A stretch of DNA of 64,000 nt, from contig CM055870.1 of NCBI GenBank assembly GCA_029582165.1, positions 14,800,832 through 14,864,831 on the forward strand. The letters are read 5' to 3'. The translations under genes were made by a program, and so were the position numbers. Origin of the DNA: Portulaca oleracea. Its lineage: Eukaryota > Streptophyta > Magnoliopsida > Caryophyllales > Portulacaceae. This document shows positions 10,311-22,479 of the stretch, one piece after another. Numbering within the stretch: position 1 is the first letter of the stretch; each line of letters starts with the position of its first letter. Below the pieces are notes generated by a model, which was not told where the DNA came from, ran no database searches, and saw nothing but the letters and a program-made list of their open reading frames with translations.

Positions 10311-13300
10311 TTTCCCAAGCCATTTGAGAGCATCACAAGGATCAATTATTCCATTTTATAATCACATCCTTTCAAGTATAGACTGCAGCTATACTTGAGA
10401 GAATCAAGTGAGAAACCTATGTCTTGAGTGCAACAAGAGCTAAGTTTTATCCCTCGGAACATTTACGGTATAGTAAATAGTTCTTAAGGAAAATGTATTT
10501 GTCCATGAATCTTAGCAATATCCAAACAAGATAACCATTTGGTTATTAAGTCTCCATCTTGTCATACATACCGCAAGAAGATCAAGAAAGTCAAGCCAAG
10601 TGAAGATGATGAAGATTCAAGCCGGTCAAACATCATTTTCCTAACAATCTTAAGAACTATTTTACGAGACAAGACTGGAGGAGGCTAAGAGTTGGACATC
10701 CAAGATTCAAGAGGGATTACAAAGATAAGTTTATATTTTATAAGTTTATTAGTATCAGTTTTTCATACAAGTTTATTAAGTTTTATTGAACAAGTTTAAT
10801 GATTAAAAGTTTATTAATCATTTGTTTATCTATATGTGTTCTGTATAGATGAGAAATTGATACATAAGTATGGCAATACAAGTACAAGATCTTGATGTTC
10901 ATAATGGGAATTGTTGCTTGATTATGCAATGATGTTTACATGGATTAAGGGCAAGGTAACAACAAGGCATTTACAAGGAGGTCAAAGGTAATTAAGTTGT
11001 TTATTTGGGGGTTATATGCATGTGCATTGACCATGTTTAAGTTGCCTCTTAATATTATCAAGTTAATACCAATGAATATGTTCTATTACCTTTGACATGT
11101 TTAATTGGTTTATAAGAATTGGCATTAAGGATAAGTGTATTGAAATTCCATGATAAAGTAGTTGTTGTAGGATGGTGCAAAGGAAAATTCAAAATAAATA
11201 TTTCATTATTTATTTAAATATTATTAAGTGCACCATTGAACACCTACATAAGTTACAAGTTTATTTTAGCCATATGTTTTAAGTTGGCTATGATATTAAG
11301 TTACATGGAAGTTTCATACTAGTAATAAGGATGATGTTATTGTCATTAAAATATTTCTTGGTTGGATGTTTTAAGTTACAAGTTTTTTAAGGTGTTTAAT
11401 GTGGAAATTCATTGTAGCAAGATTATATTTTGCTTCTTATAATCTGAATTTTTCCATGTTTATTCACATGTTCAAGTATCATCAAGTTTATTCCGTCTAT
11501 TGTTTTGATATTAATATGAAGGATGAGTACAAGTTGATTAGACCCTTTATTAATATCATGATTGGAATTTTGTTCCATGTTTATAAGTGATAGGTATGAG
11601 TGATTTCATGCTTATTGGTTTGCCTATTGTTATTCAAGTATTATTTAATAGCATGATTAACAAGTTAATTTTATGTTTAAGTTTGAAGCATGAAAATAGA
11701 ATTTAAGTATTGGCAAAAGTATTATGTTTCTAATTTATAAGTTATAAGTTGCCATAAAATTCTATTTAGTTATCTCAAGTTTATGATTTTATTCTTGATT
11801 ATTACAATGAGTTTATGCAATTGAATGTCAAATATGAATTTGTTATTAAGATAAGCTTTGCATATGAGTATAATTTTTATGAGAATTATTTGAATGCATA
11901 CAAGTGGCTTGCTTATTGATTCAAGAAATCCACTATAAGTTATGTGTGCATTAAGGTTCAAAAATTTCTAATTATTATCGTGAGTATATTCTTATTATGC
12001 TTATAAGTATTGTAATAAGACAAGCATAATAAGTTATTGTTATTTTACAAGTACATATATATGTGATTATATATGTTGATAAAGTATTGACAACATTATA
12101 TGGTTATTGAGACGAAATAGCAAGTTAGTGTACAAGAAGCCATATAAGAAATTATATATGAGCAATCATATGCAATTTATTTTGTACAAGTTTGTAAATG
12201 GCTAATATAATTTCCTAGCTATTGGAAATATAAGAGTACACAAGTTAATAAGAAAGGCAAAGGATTAATCATGTTTATATGATTAATGATATGTATAAAT
12301 ATAAGGTACATATACACAAGTTGTCTAGGCTATTTCAAAATATTTATTAAGTATACATAATATGGATTCAAGTATGTGAATTCATGATATGTATAAATTT
12401 GATAAGAAAGCTTTCTGTGCTTATAAGATGTTGTATAAGATGTTGCATAAGTAAAGACTCATGATTATTTTTAACAAGTTGAACCTACAAGATTATTTGG
12501 CTAATTTTCTTAGCTAATTATGCAAAGGAAATTTCATATGTTTTGTTAAGTCATTGTACTAAGTTTAAGTCAAGTATGAAATTTATTTAAGTATTGACTT
12601 TCATGCATATTTACAAGTATCTTGCCATGTGATTCATGTTTATGAATGTTTATAGAGTTTATATGATTTATTCAAGCATGCCAAAAGGACTTAAGGTTTG
12701 GTTTGTTTGATTAAAATAAGTAGTTGACTCTATGTTGTTTATGGCATGACAAGTTTAAGAATAATCATTTGATCCTATAAGTGCTTAAGGCAAATTTGCT
12801 TGTTTTTCCTAAGTGCAAAATTGATTCATGTGATTATATGAGTGTGTAGAATCATAAGTTGTTAATTTCCTTTTATTCATGGAAATATAAGTAGACAAGA
12901 ACATGCTTTATTCTTGACATGGAAATATGAGAGGAGTTTTATTCTCTAATAATGTGTCTACAAGTTTGATCATGCTAGTAAGCTTAAGTATTGTCTATTT
13001 TACTACATGCTAATTTAAGTAGTTGTAAGTCATGTACTTGCAACTATGTTCTTAGGCAATGCAAGTTATTCATAAGAGACATGGACATAAGTTTATCTAC
13101 ATGTTTGATTGATGTTTGTTTCTCATGTTATTCAATCATATTTTAATATGATAAGAGTGTATTAAGATTTTGTGCAAGTTCACTATAAGATGAATTTCTT
13201 TATGAAATAAGTGAATGGATTGTATAAGATATATGAGAAGATTTCATACTTTTGTATGGTTTATGTGTCAATATGTATATGTTGACATATATGTATTTAT

Positions 13301-13979
13301 TAAGTAATGACATATAAAGCATCAAACATGATTAGAAAAGTATAAGATTGATCATGATTACTCATGTGTTTTAGTGTATTCATAAATGTAAGTTGAATAC
13401 ATGTTTGTCCTTGTTAACTTTTCAAGTTTATAAGAGCATGTAGTAGGATATAAGGAAGTTTTTCATAAGGAATTTTGCATACTTGTGATAGACTACAATT
13501 CATGATTATGGAAATTGTTATTCTTAGAGGTTTTACAAGTTCATAAACTTTAATTTATGATCAAGGTTTCCGGATAATCATGATTGAGAATGGTCTATGT
13601 TGTTTGCATAAGTTGAGTAAACATATATTAAGTTTATTTGCTACATAAGAAATGTATAACTTTTTGTACATTTGGTTATTCTAAATTCATGATGATATAT
13701 ATATTTATCAATGGATTTGGAAATGATAAAGTTTTTATGTTTAAGTCTTCATAGTTATATGCTTTGAAGGGTGGACTTAAACATAAAAGGAGAGCATACA
13801 ACTATGATAATGTGATGGTTTAATCATATACTTGGTAGTATACTCTACAACTCTACAATTCTACAAGATAATCATTCATGATTATGAACCATTGTTGATT
13901 CAATGAGTTAAAGTTATAAGTTCAAGTATGTAGCAAAGGATTGAGATGTAATGGTTTAATTACATATAAGTTGGGAATT

Positions 13980-13985
<6 letters not shown>

Positions 13986-14046
<61 letters not shown>
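13986..14046. repeat. Compound microsatellite (CA)n(TA)n
   Basis: About 16 CA units pass directly into about 14 TA units inside the LARD-like element. A length-variable tract is expected. Confidence 0.98.
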
Positions 14047-14049
<3 letters not shown>

Positions 14050-14903
14050 CAAAGGTTAAGTGATTTATCAAGTGCGAGGTTATTTTATTCACAAGTTAGA
14101 GTTTTACATCCATGGGTTTTTGGAAGATAAGCATATAAGAGGATCCATATCAAGTATACACATGGTATAGTGTGATTATATCCAAAAATAATATGACGGT
14201 TTATTCATATTATGGTGAAGATATTCTTATTAAGGCCATGGTAAGGATATAATTATATATCTAGCGGACCTTGTTATTAGAGATGGGTTAAGTAGCCTAA
14301 ATATCTACTACTTCACAACAATGATTCAACTTTACGAATTGGAATACCACCAATTTTTAAAGTTTAAATGAGTACGGAGTTGTCTAAAGTAGTAGGAAGC
14401 ATCAATTTTATACATCTCAGGTTAAGTGATGTTTAATATTTGTAATGACAAGAGGTTGAGTGGTAACACTCTTAATAGACTTTGGAGAGCCTAATTACAG
14501 GGGCGGTAAATTCCAAAGACTACCTATGTAACTGTGATGTGTGGCCGCTGAAAGGAACTTAGGGCTAAAGTTCCGAAACACTTACCAAGGATAAGGACAC
14601 AAGGCCGGATAATAGTGTCAAAGTATTAGCACTAAGATTTAAAAACAAATGTATGTGTATTACGAGTATAGATTATCAATATAAATCCAAAGTTCAAAGA
14701 CATGTCTACTTTGTGATTTGGATTCAATTTTGGCTTGTATATACTAAGTGAAAAGTTCAAAGAGCAATCTACTTTTCATTATGCATATGTTTGTGGGTTT
14801 CTCGGGTGATTACATGTTAAGGTATATCTCAAATGACAGGGGTGTTAACTCCTTAAGATAGATCATTTCAAGGGTTTTACATACTCTTGAAATGGAGGGG
14901 GAT

Positions 14904-15660
14904 TGTTGGAATTATTTCAAGAGTATAAGAAGATTATATAGCATGAGGAATCATGTGGTACAAGTATAAGGATCATATATAAGATAAACATTAATAATAT
15001 GATCAACACGAGTGTATAAGAGACTAGCACGGGTCGTGCTGGTCTCCAGAGAGCAAGAAAAACCATTCTGGGCTCAACACGGACCGTGTGGCTCCCAACA
15101 CAGACCGTGTTGAATGCCAGAATATGCTTTTAATGTTAACGACTATATAATCATGAGTATTAAGTTTATAATATCAATATTAAGCTCGGTATTAAGATCC
15201 AACAGCTATATTATCATGACCAAGTCAAGGTCTTGATTCTCCATTAAGGACCTTCATTACACATATGACTAAGAGGTGTGATTAGGGTTAGATTAGGTGT
15301 GCAAGTCTCCTATAAATAGGAGACTTTCCCAAGCCATTTGAGAGCATCACAAGGATCAATTATTCCATTCTATAATCACATCCTCTCAAGTATAGACTGC
15401 AGCTATACTTGAGAGAATCAAGTGAGAAACCTATGTCTTTAGTGCAACAAGAGTTAAGTTTTATCCCTCGGAACATTTACGGTATAGTAAATAGTTCTTA
15501 AGGAAAATGTATTTGTCCATGAATCTTAGCAATATCCAAACAAGATAACCATTTGGTTATTAAGTCTCCATCATGTCATACATACCGCAAGAAGATCAAG
15601 AAAGTCAAGCCAAGTGAAGATGATGAAGATTCAAGCCGGTCAAGCATCATTTTCCCAACA
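14904..15660 (+). repeat. Right LTR of the LARD-like element
   Basis: A 757-bp LTR from TGTTGGAATT to TTTCCCAACA, preceded by GAAATGGAGGGGGAT at 14889-14903 and followed by the target duplication GTTAG. It is shorter than the left LTR mainly through loss of a palindrome unit near 15085. Confidence 0.9.
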
Positions 15661-15665
15661 GTTAG

Positions 15666-17986
15666 TTTTTAGTTAGGGTTGGCTTTGGGTTGTGTTGGGA
15701 TGTATTAGAGGTGTATTTTGAGCCTGGTTAGATGTTTAGAGGTTCAATTCAGAGTCTTGGGCCGGTTGATTGTAGTTAAGGTTGAAAATACAAAATCAAA
15801 ATTAATTGTATTCGGGATAGTTTTGTTGCGTCATGTTAGAAAACTTACCATTAATTATGTAGGTGGAAATAATTTAAAATACTTGTTCTGGAGGTACTTC
15901 TAAGTGTTAGCTTTAATAGGAAATTTGTTTTTCGGAGGTTCGATGTGTATAGTCCTAGTTATAGTCGTTTTACTAAAGCCGGTATGAATTGGACTCGTCG
16001 GAGGGTTTAACTCTTTTAGGTCCCTTTGAGGTTGAACTAGGCTTAATGGTCAACATGAAAGTTGTAGTAGACTTCCTAAGGTTTACATAAAGCCAAGAGC
16101 CAAGTGTGGAGGATGTCGAGAGGTCGAGTTATGGTCCAAACAAAATAAGGGTGTGAATATGTCTCGTTTTGTAACTATTTTTAAATGATTTTGATTTGAA
16201 TAATTGTTATGAGATCATACTTGTGTAGGTTATGCATGATAGGAACCCTAGGGTGATTCTAGGGTTGGATAGGTTAAGGGAGGGCATGTGCTAACCTTGT
16301 TAGATTGTTGTTAATTATCAGAACTTATTTTTGATAAGTTCAGGTTAATTCGACTCCTTTAGTGAGCTCAAGTGTGTGTACTGAAGTGAAATGAAGAAAC
16401 ACAAGTAATGTTTATGCCCTAAGTCCCTACTTGGATGCCCTTTACATGATTTGGCATTTTTTACTCTGTTGTCTGAATCTAGCATTCCGAAGGGGGCTTT
16501 ATGTGGAAAAATTAGACTGTTTGTTTTGAATGTTGATGTTGATCTCTAAGTGAGTAAAATGAGATGGTCTTTTGTAAGTGGTTTTTTGTTACTAGTTTTG
16601 AGAACCTAGGTTGGGGTCGTGTTGATGATAGTGTACTTGACAATTCTTGAGACACTAATAATTCAAAGGTGAACATTAAGCGGGTTTCGAGGGATAACTC
16701 AGGGGCTAGCTAGGATGTGGTATCCTACAGGTTATGGACCAAGAGATCAACATATGGCCTGACATAGTGTTGATTTGATAACTTCCTCGAGGTAAGGTGT
16801 GCATACGATTTTTGGTCATAGCCAATGGTAGGCGGAGCTGTGGTATCTCGAATAATTTTTGGTCGTAGCCTGTGGCAGCCTGGTAGGCAAGGGATCTGGG
16901 ATTCGTTTTGTTATGTTACTTTAAGTGATTTTGCATCCCGTCCGCATAATAAAACGTAAAATAGTTTTGGATGAGGAAAGTTTACTAGACTCTGTTTGTA
17001 GTGGAAAGTTGTTTTATACTTATGGGATGGGTCACTAGTTCGTGAAAAACTTTGACTTGTTCACTTCTCCCCTAAATGAATTGAAATGAAATTTTAACCT
17101 ATTTTGACAGTTAGCAATATACATTATTAAGTTGCACATCTCATGTTTGTAAATGTTTTATTTTCAAGTGAAGACTTCTATTGTGACGCCCTAGAAATTC
17201 AATTATAAATTTATCGGTCAAAGTCTAATGGCGACTAACATTAACAATAGAAGTCTCATTTTTTAATCTTTTTATTTTGGCGTTATTGTCGTATCCCTAG
17301 AGGAATACAAGACAAGAAAGGGAGAAGAAACTAACCACGAAAATAATTAAATGAAGAACACATAACTCATACAATATTAGGCACATAAAATTACCGTTTT
17401 GTCCGTACTCCCATGCATATAGAAAATTACTAAAATACCCTTGTTAATCCCTCAATGGTCCTACGAGTTCAAGTGTTAGCAGAATTATACACAGACGATT
17501 TCTTAAAACTACCGGAATTAAACTTAAATTTTTAACAATGTGACGGTCAACGTTCGAACTTTTCGAGGTTTTTACATCTATGCTGGGAACACATTAGAAG
17601 TGATGATTGCATGATTGATAGTTATTTGTTTAGTTGTGTTTCGGTCGGAAAGCCTTGGAGTCAATTGAATTTGAGTTATTTGAATTCAGGATTTTCGGTT
17701 GTTTAATGTTGTTTTAATTTGAAAAATAATTGTTGACCTTTGGCTTATATCAAAATATCCTTTTGATTTGAGAAATAATTGTGTTTAGGTCGGAAAGACT
17801 TGTTTGATTGCCAGACGCTTGAGAAATAGTTGTATGACACCTAAATAAAAAGTTCACTTCCGTTGTTACTATTAGAGTTGAATGTTAAGTTTATAATTTC
17901 CTTTTCTTCAATGTGGTGTTGTAATTATAGAAGTGAATCATATCAACTTTTTTCAATTTAATGTGCAAATATAAAGTTTATATACG
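15666..17986. other. Gene-free stretch, probable old LTR or intergenic sequence
   Basis: I see no coding region. The 61-codon frame at 15718-15903 is isolated. The word TGTGACGCCCTAGAAATT at about 17183 resembles the start of some plant Gypsy LTRs, but I cannot find a partner. Confidence 0.4.
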
Positions 17987-19430
17987 GGTCTGTAAAGTTG
18001 GGGGTAAATGCTCCTTGGTAAATGTTTACATAAATTTATCGAAAGTTATCAAAATTTTGCGAAACTTACCAAAACTTATCAAATATACCAAAATACAATT
18101 CTTACATTTGACCAATTATTGATTGCTTTATTATTTTTTTGGTTTTTATTTTAGATTTTTTAATTTTTGATTGTTAATTATTTAATTTTAAAATTTTTAA
18201 AATTATTAAATTATAAAATTATAAATTTTTTTTATTTTTTTTATTTTTTTATTTTAATTTTTAATCTTTTAATTGTTTAATTTCAAAATTTTAAATTATT
18301 TAATTATTTATATTTTAATTTATATTTATATTTTTTTGAATTTATATTTTTAATTCTCTCTTTTAATTTCAAACCTTAAAATTTTAAAAATTTATAAAGT
18401 TTCTTTTTAATTTTTTTACTTTATCAAATTTAAATTTTTTAGTTATAATTTTTTTTAATTTTTAATTTATATATTTTTTAATTTATTATTTTTCTAAATT
18501 AAATTATTAATTAATATATTTTTAATTCTTATAACGTTTAATATTTTAGTTTTAATTTTAAATTTATAATTTAATAGATTAAAATTATTTTTTAACTTTT
18601 AACTTTTAAATTTTAACTTTTATTTTCAAATTTTTTAATTTTTTAATTTTTAATTTTTTTGTTGTTTTATTTTTGTATTTATAATTTTTAAATTAGTAAA
18701 TTTAAGTCTTTAATATATGAAAATTACAAATTTTTGAACTCTATATTTTTAATTTGTTCATTTTGTACTTTAGTTATTTTTACTTTAGTTTGTTATTAAA
18801 TAATAATATTTTTGTAAAATTCAATAAAAATAATTAATAATTGAAAATTTAAACAAAAAAAAATCAAATAACATTAAAAAGTTGAAAAAAATAATAATAG
18901 TAAAAGTATAGAATAATGAGAATAAAAGTAAAATTAAAAAGCATACATCAAACATTAAACATAAAAAATAAATCAATTAAAATGAAAAATGTAAAACAAT
19001 TAAATTTTGAAATTCAAAAAATTTAAAACTTAAAAACTTAAAAAAGTGAAAAATAAATAAATAAAAAATAAAAAATGTAAAACAAAAAATGAAAATGAAA
19101 ATCAAAAATTAAAAATATAAAAAATGAAAAATGAAAAATTAAAATTAGAAATTCAAAAGTTAAAATTATTTAATTTAAAAAATTTAAAAACTAAAATTAT
19201 AAAAATAAAAAATAAAAACTTAAAACAATTTAATATATATTAATTTCTCGCACTTTTTTACTTTTTGAAATATAAATCATAAATATATTTAACTTTATAT
19301 AAAACATAATGTATTTCCAAAAGCATATATAATCTTACATAAATTTATCAAAAGTTACCAAAAATTATTAAAACTTTTTTAAAATAACATTTATCATGTG
19401 TATTATTTATCTCTAAACTTTATAGGTTTA
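17987..19430. repeat. Extremely AT-rich foldback-like tract
   Basis: From about 18120 to 18780 the plus strand is T-rich (TTTTTAATTTT words). From about 18800 to 19250 it becomes A-rich (AAAATTAAAAA words), so the halves are complementary in composition. The flanks carry TTACATAAATTTATC at about 18022 and 19334 as a direct repeat. The outermost ends GGGTCTGTAAAGTTGGGGG (about 17995) and, reversed, AAACCTATAAAGTTTAGAG (about 19430) are loosely similar. This could be a long MITE or simply low-complexity DNA. Confidence 0.45.
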
Positions 19431-19444
19431 AGAAGACTTAAGAA

Positions 19445-19860
19445 ATGCCTTACTTAAGACTTGTTTATAAAGGAACTATATAGAAGCCTTTATTTCGCTT
19501 TGTGGACAATAATACACATCTTGCCTCAAGATGGTTAATAATCATGTTAAATTGTCTATATTTCACATTTTATTAACTTTCAATAATATTTTCAATAATA
19601 ATAATTATTTATATTTATCAACAAAAAGAATATAATACTTATTTGCTAGGTCAAAAAAATATAAATAATAGCTAATTTTATCAATTATAGTAGAAAATGC
19701 ACATTTTATGCGTAGTTTTATATTTATGAAAAAATGTAAATAAATAAATATTTTTATATTGTTTATAGGTTATACTAACCCTCAAATTAATGAAACATAC
19801 CTTTATAATGATTTAAATAATGAGTGATTTAGGTAAGGTGCAAGATGATTAAGTAAGGAA
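19445..19860 (+). repeat. Dispersed repeat, copy 1 (inverted partner at 28420-28770)
   Basis: The stretch containing CACATTTTATGCGTAGTTTT and TAAATAAATAAATATTTTT matches the reverse complement of 28430-28760 over roughly 300 bases with many substitutions. No coding capacity. A MITE family is likely, but the ends are not resolved. Confidence 0.6.
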
Positions 19861-20284
19861 AATGTTTATCATTTTGCTTTGTACAATTTAGCTATGCCCC
19901 ACATTCTAGAACCTTGATCTCTCGAATTACACATCCCTTTCCAACCCTCTATGATTGCTACCATATATATATAAATAAATGCACCCCACAAATACTTCAA
20001 AATTAGCATACGCCTACAATGAAAAAATACAATTATTTTATAAATTCAACTAATAAATTCTTATTTTTATCCAATCTTCCCCCCTTTCCTTGCTTGCCGA
20101 CTGTCAACATGTCAATGTTTTTGTAGGGTATATATATGAGCATTTATGTGCTGCTGGGAAGTGATTCTTCAGAAAACACTACATTCATGAATTTACAAAG
20201 TTCTGGGAACCCTCTCAGTAATGCCGCTAGATACATACTCTATCAAGAATCACGTTTACAGAACTTGATGCTGCATTTTTCCAT

Positions 20285-22428
20285 TTATTTGTCTGCGAAC
20301 AGGTGGTATTGTCTGACATTTTTTATTATGGATATGACTGCAGAGAGTGTAGTCAAAACTGAAAGCAATGAAAAAACTATAATGATGCCCCAATGCCATG
20401 CTTTATGCCCTGCTCCAGCTGTTTTCCCCTTAACCTGTGGAATTATAATGCCATTCAGGACAAATTTAACATTAAATATACATGCTACTAGACTATTAGC
20501 AGAAATCCAAGTAAGTTTAACTACCTTAATGAAGATCATGCTAGGAAATACGAAGGTAAGTACAGTGAGTGTGAATGATCCCAAGAGGCCAATGAAGTCC
20601 CCTATAAAAGGTATGGCTGCTGCTATAAATGTGTTTGCAGCGTAAAGTAGTGCTCTTAGGACGAATCTACGCCTCAGATTTTCTTTCGAGTATGCTCCCT
20701 TATCAAGCTTGAGGAACCTGGTGTCTAGTGCTTCATGAACTGGTTGGATGAACATCTGAAATCATCATATGAATTCTGATCAATAAGGTTAATTAGCTTC
20801 TCACAGGGATGTAGTTCTTCCAATTCCAGAACAGTAGGAACTAAAAAAAGATACATACATGTTGGGAGACAACGTTTTGAAGAAAGACTGCCAAGTTGAT
20901 TAGGATCTTTGCCCATTTGGGTCCGGTGAGGTCCCTCGGGAGGTAATCTGACACTTCTGACCCGTAAGCCCAGTACCCCGCGATTATAACACCATAGTAC
21001 ACGATCAAGCCAGCAGTAAATTGTATAAAATTGGCTCTTCTCATGTTTTTGACTGCTGGGTCTCTGAGAGTCGACTGCATTTTCATAGAGATGCATATGT
21101 TTTGGTTCAGATTTCATTCTTTTTCTTTTATCTGTTTGCAATACATATGTTTTGTCCTCTAAGGCTATATATCGGAGCTTGTTTTTACCTGTATTTCCGG
21201 TAGCATGCCTGAAGTGTTGCAGGCCATGAGGGCTGATATAGCACCCAAGCCATTGAACAGCTTATCAGCTGTGCTTCCTCTAACTGTGTAGTCTCTGTGT
21301 CCGTTGGATTTGCCTAAGGAAATTGTTAAATAGTTAACCACTTGATCTATAACGAGTTCTGGGTTAAATGGATGTGAAAACAATTCAAAAGCATGAATGA
21401 ACTTATGCATTTCAATTTTGAAGATCCTTAGACTGTTGAAGGATTCAGGCGGAGAGTACCGTACTTACCATCATTTACCAACCCTATTAGGAGGACAGTA
21501 ATGAAGGTGAAAGTTAAAAACATGGATACTCCAAGCCACACCTTCATGGCGGATATGTTGGGGACAACAAAAGAAAAGATGCAGTATGCTACTCCTGTGA
21601 TGATAATCAAGTATTGAAGCCTCAAGGTAAACCCGCCAAATGCCAAATTCATTTCCTGCACAATAAACACATCCCCTTCTTAAAGTTGCATGACATATAC
21701 AATCTTTGTTTGGCGCTACATATTTTAATTCATAACTTAGCAATGTCAAGGTCAAAAAGTTAACCTTGAGTGCGTGTCCTCCAAGCAGGATGAAACCCAT
21801 ATTCCCAAGAAACATGGTCAAGAACTGTAAAATCCATGTCAGGTGGTACATCTCCCTCCCTGAGGAGTGAAAACAATGCAGTTATAAAACAATCCTTGTT
21901 ATAGTTAGGTACATAGTTGTCAACAGAAAAAGGGAAGCTAGCTAGCTAACCAAACAGAAATCCCATGATGTCTCTAAATCTGATGAATCTGCGGCCATCG
22001 ATGAAGTGAAAGCCTGCCATTAGCCACTGTGCATAAGCAATGAAGAGTCCGAAGAGAAACATGACAGGGATGCCCCATGCCCATCCGAGAGGCACCAATA
22101 TTTGGCGTGAAAAGCTTAATACCCATCCACCACAAAAGGCTGTCACCAGCAACAGACTAGCCTGCTGCCATCCATCTGCATTTTTACAAGTTTAATATAT
22201 TGTGATCACAACAATAATCGATCTATGGATTTCTGAATCCAAATGTCTGTTTGTATATGTGGGTAAGATTTAACCATTGTTGGTAAAGAAGTGATGAAAC
22301 TAACCAGTGCCTGTTACGTGAGCTGAAACTGGAGTTTCCTTCGCGATTCGCTCATCTGATGATCTCACGAACCCTGACTCTATGTTCATAGCTGCTTCTG
22401 AATGGCTCTGTTGCTCTTTCATCTTCAT
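20285..22428 (-). CDS. ProT-like amino-acid permease of the AAAP family, copy 1 (8 exons, 450 aa)
   Basis: Exons on the minus strand: 22305-22428, 21951-22175, 21765-21859, 21469-21655, 21189-21313, 20859-21074, 20525-20755, 20285-20434. All introns are GT-AG and 90-155 bp, and the exons join in phase. The start is the first ATG of MKMKEQQ; a second Met lies two codons on. A hydrophilic tail of about 40 residues is followed by about ten hydrophobic segments. Signatures of plant proline transporters are present: VPLGWAWG near residue 66, YHLTWILQ, NMGFILLGGHALK, LQYLIIITGVAY, GYWAYGS, and the C-terminus QYHLFADK. Known family members are plasma-membrane H+-coupled importers of proline, betaine or GABA; the substrate here is inferred. 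The 90-nt intron 7 is in frame (see findings). The copy at 39090-60706 is a paralogue. Confidence 0.9.
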
Positions 22429-22467
22429 TGATGCTTGCAAGCTAAACTGTAATCAATGCATTATATG

Positions 22468-22479
22468 CTTTATATATAT
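22468..22479 (-). promoter_or_regulatory. TATA box of permease copy 1
   Basis: Minus-strand TATATATAAAG lies about 40-50 bases upstream of the start codon at 22428. This allows a short leader. Placement is by sequence and distance only. Confidence 0.5.

Larger units (their letters stand above)
9870..10647 (+). repeat. Left LTR of the LARD-like element
   Basis: A 778-bp LTR with a TATA box (CCTATAAATAGG, around 10295-10306) set inside an inverted repeat, and four palindromic words at 9986-10098. It differs from the right LTR by a missing palindrome unit there and scattered substitutions. Confidence 0.9.
9870..15660 (+). mobile_element. Complete non-autonomous LTR retroelement (LARD-like), TSD GTTAG
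   Basis: Two long direct repeats (9870-10647 and 14904-15660) bracket 4.26 kb. The repeats begin TGTTGG and end CTAACA or CCAACA. The element is flanked by a perfect 5-bp target duplication, GTTAG, at 9865-9869 and 15661-15665. A polypurine tract (GAAATGGAGGGGGAT) precedes the right LTR, fixing the plus orientation. The interior has no gag or pol homology in any frame; frames such as 11399-11590 are short, AT-driven and unlike any protein I know. I found no clear tRNA primer site after the left LTR. A large LTR element with no coding core matches the LARD class; the superfamily cannot be told. Confidence 0.88.

Noticed and set aside
11399..11961. Short frames inside the LARD-like element
   Set aside because: AT-driven composition, no conserved motif and no continuity with other frames.
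20136..20645. 169-codon plus-strand frame
   Set aside because: It lies antisense over exons 7-8 and intron 7 of permease copy 1; the minus strand has the family homology and splice sites.
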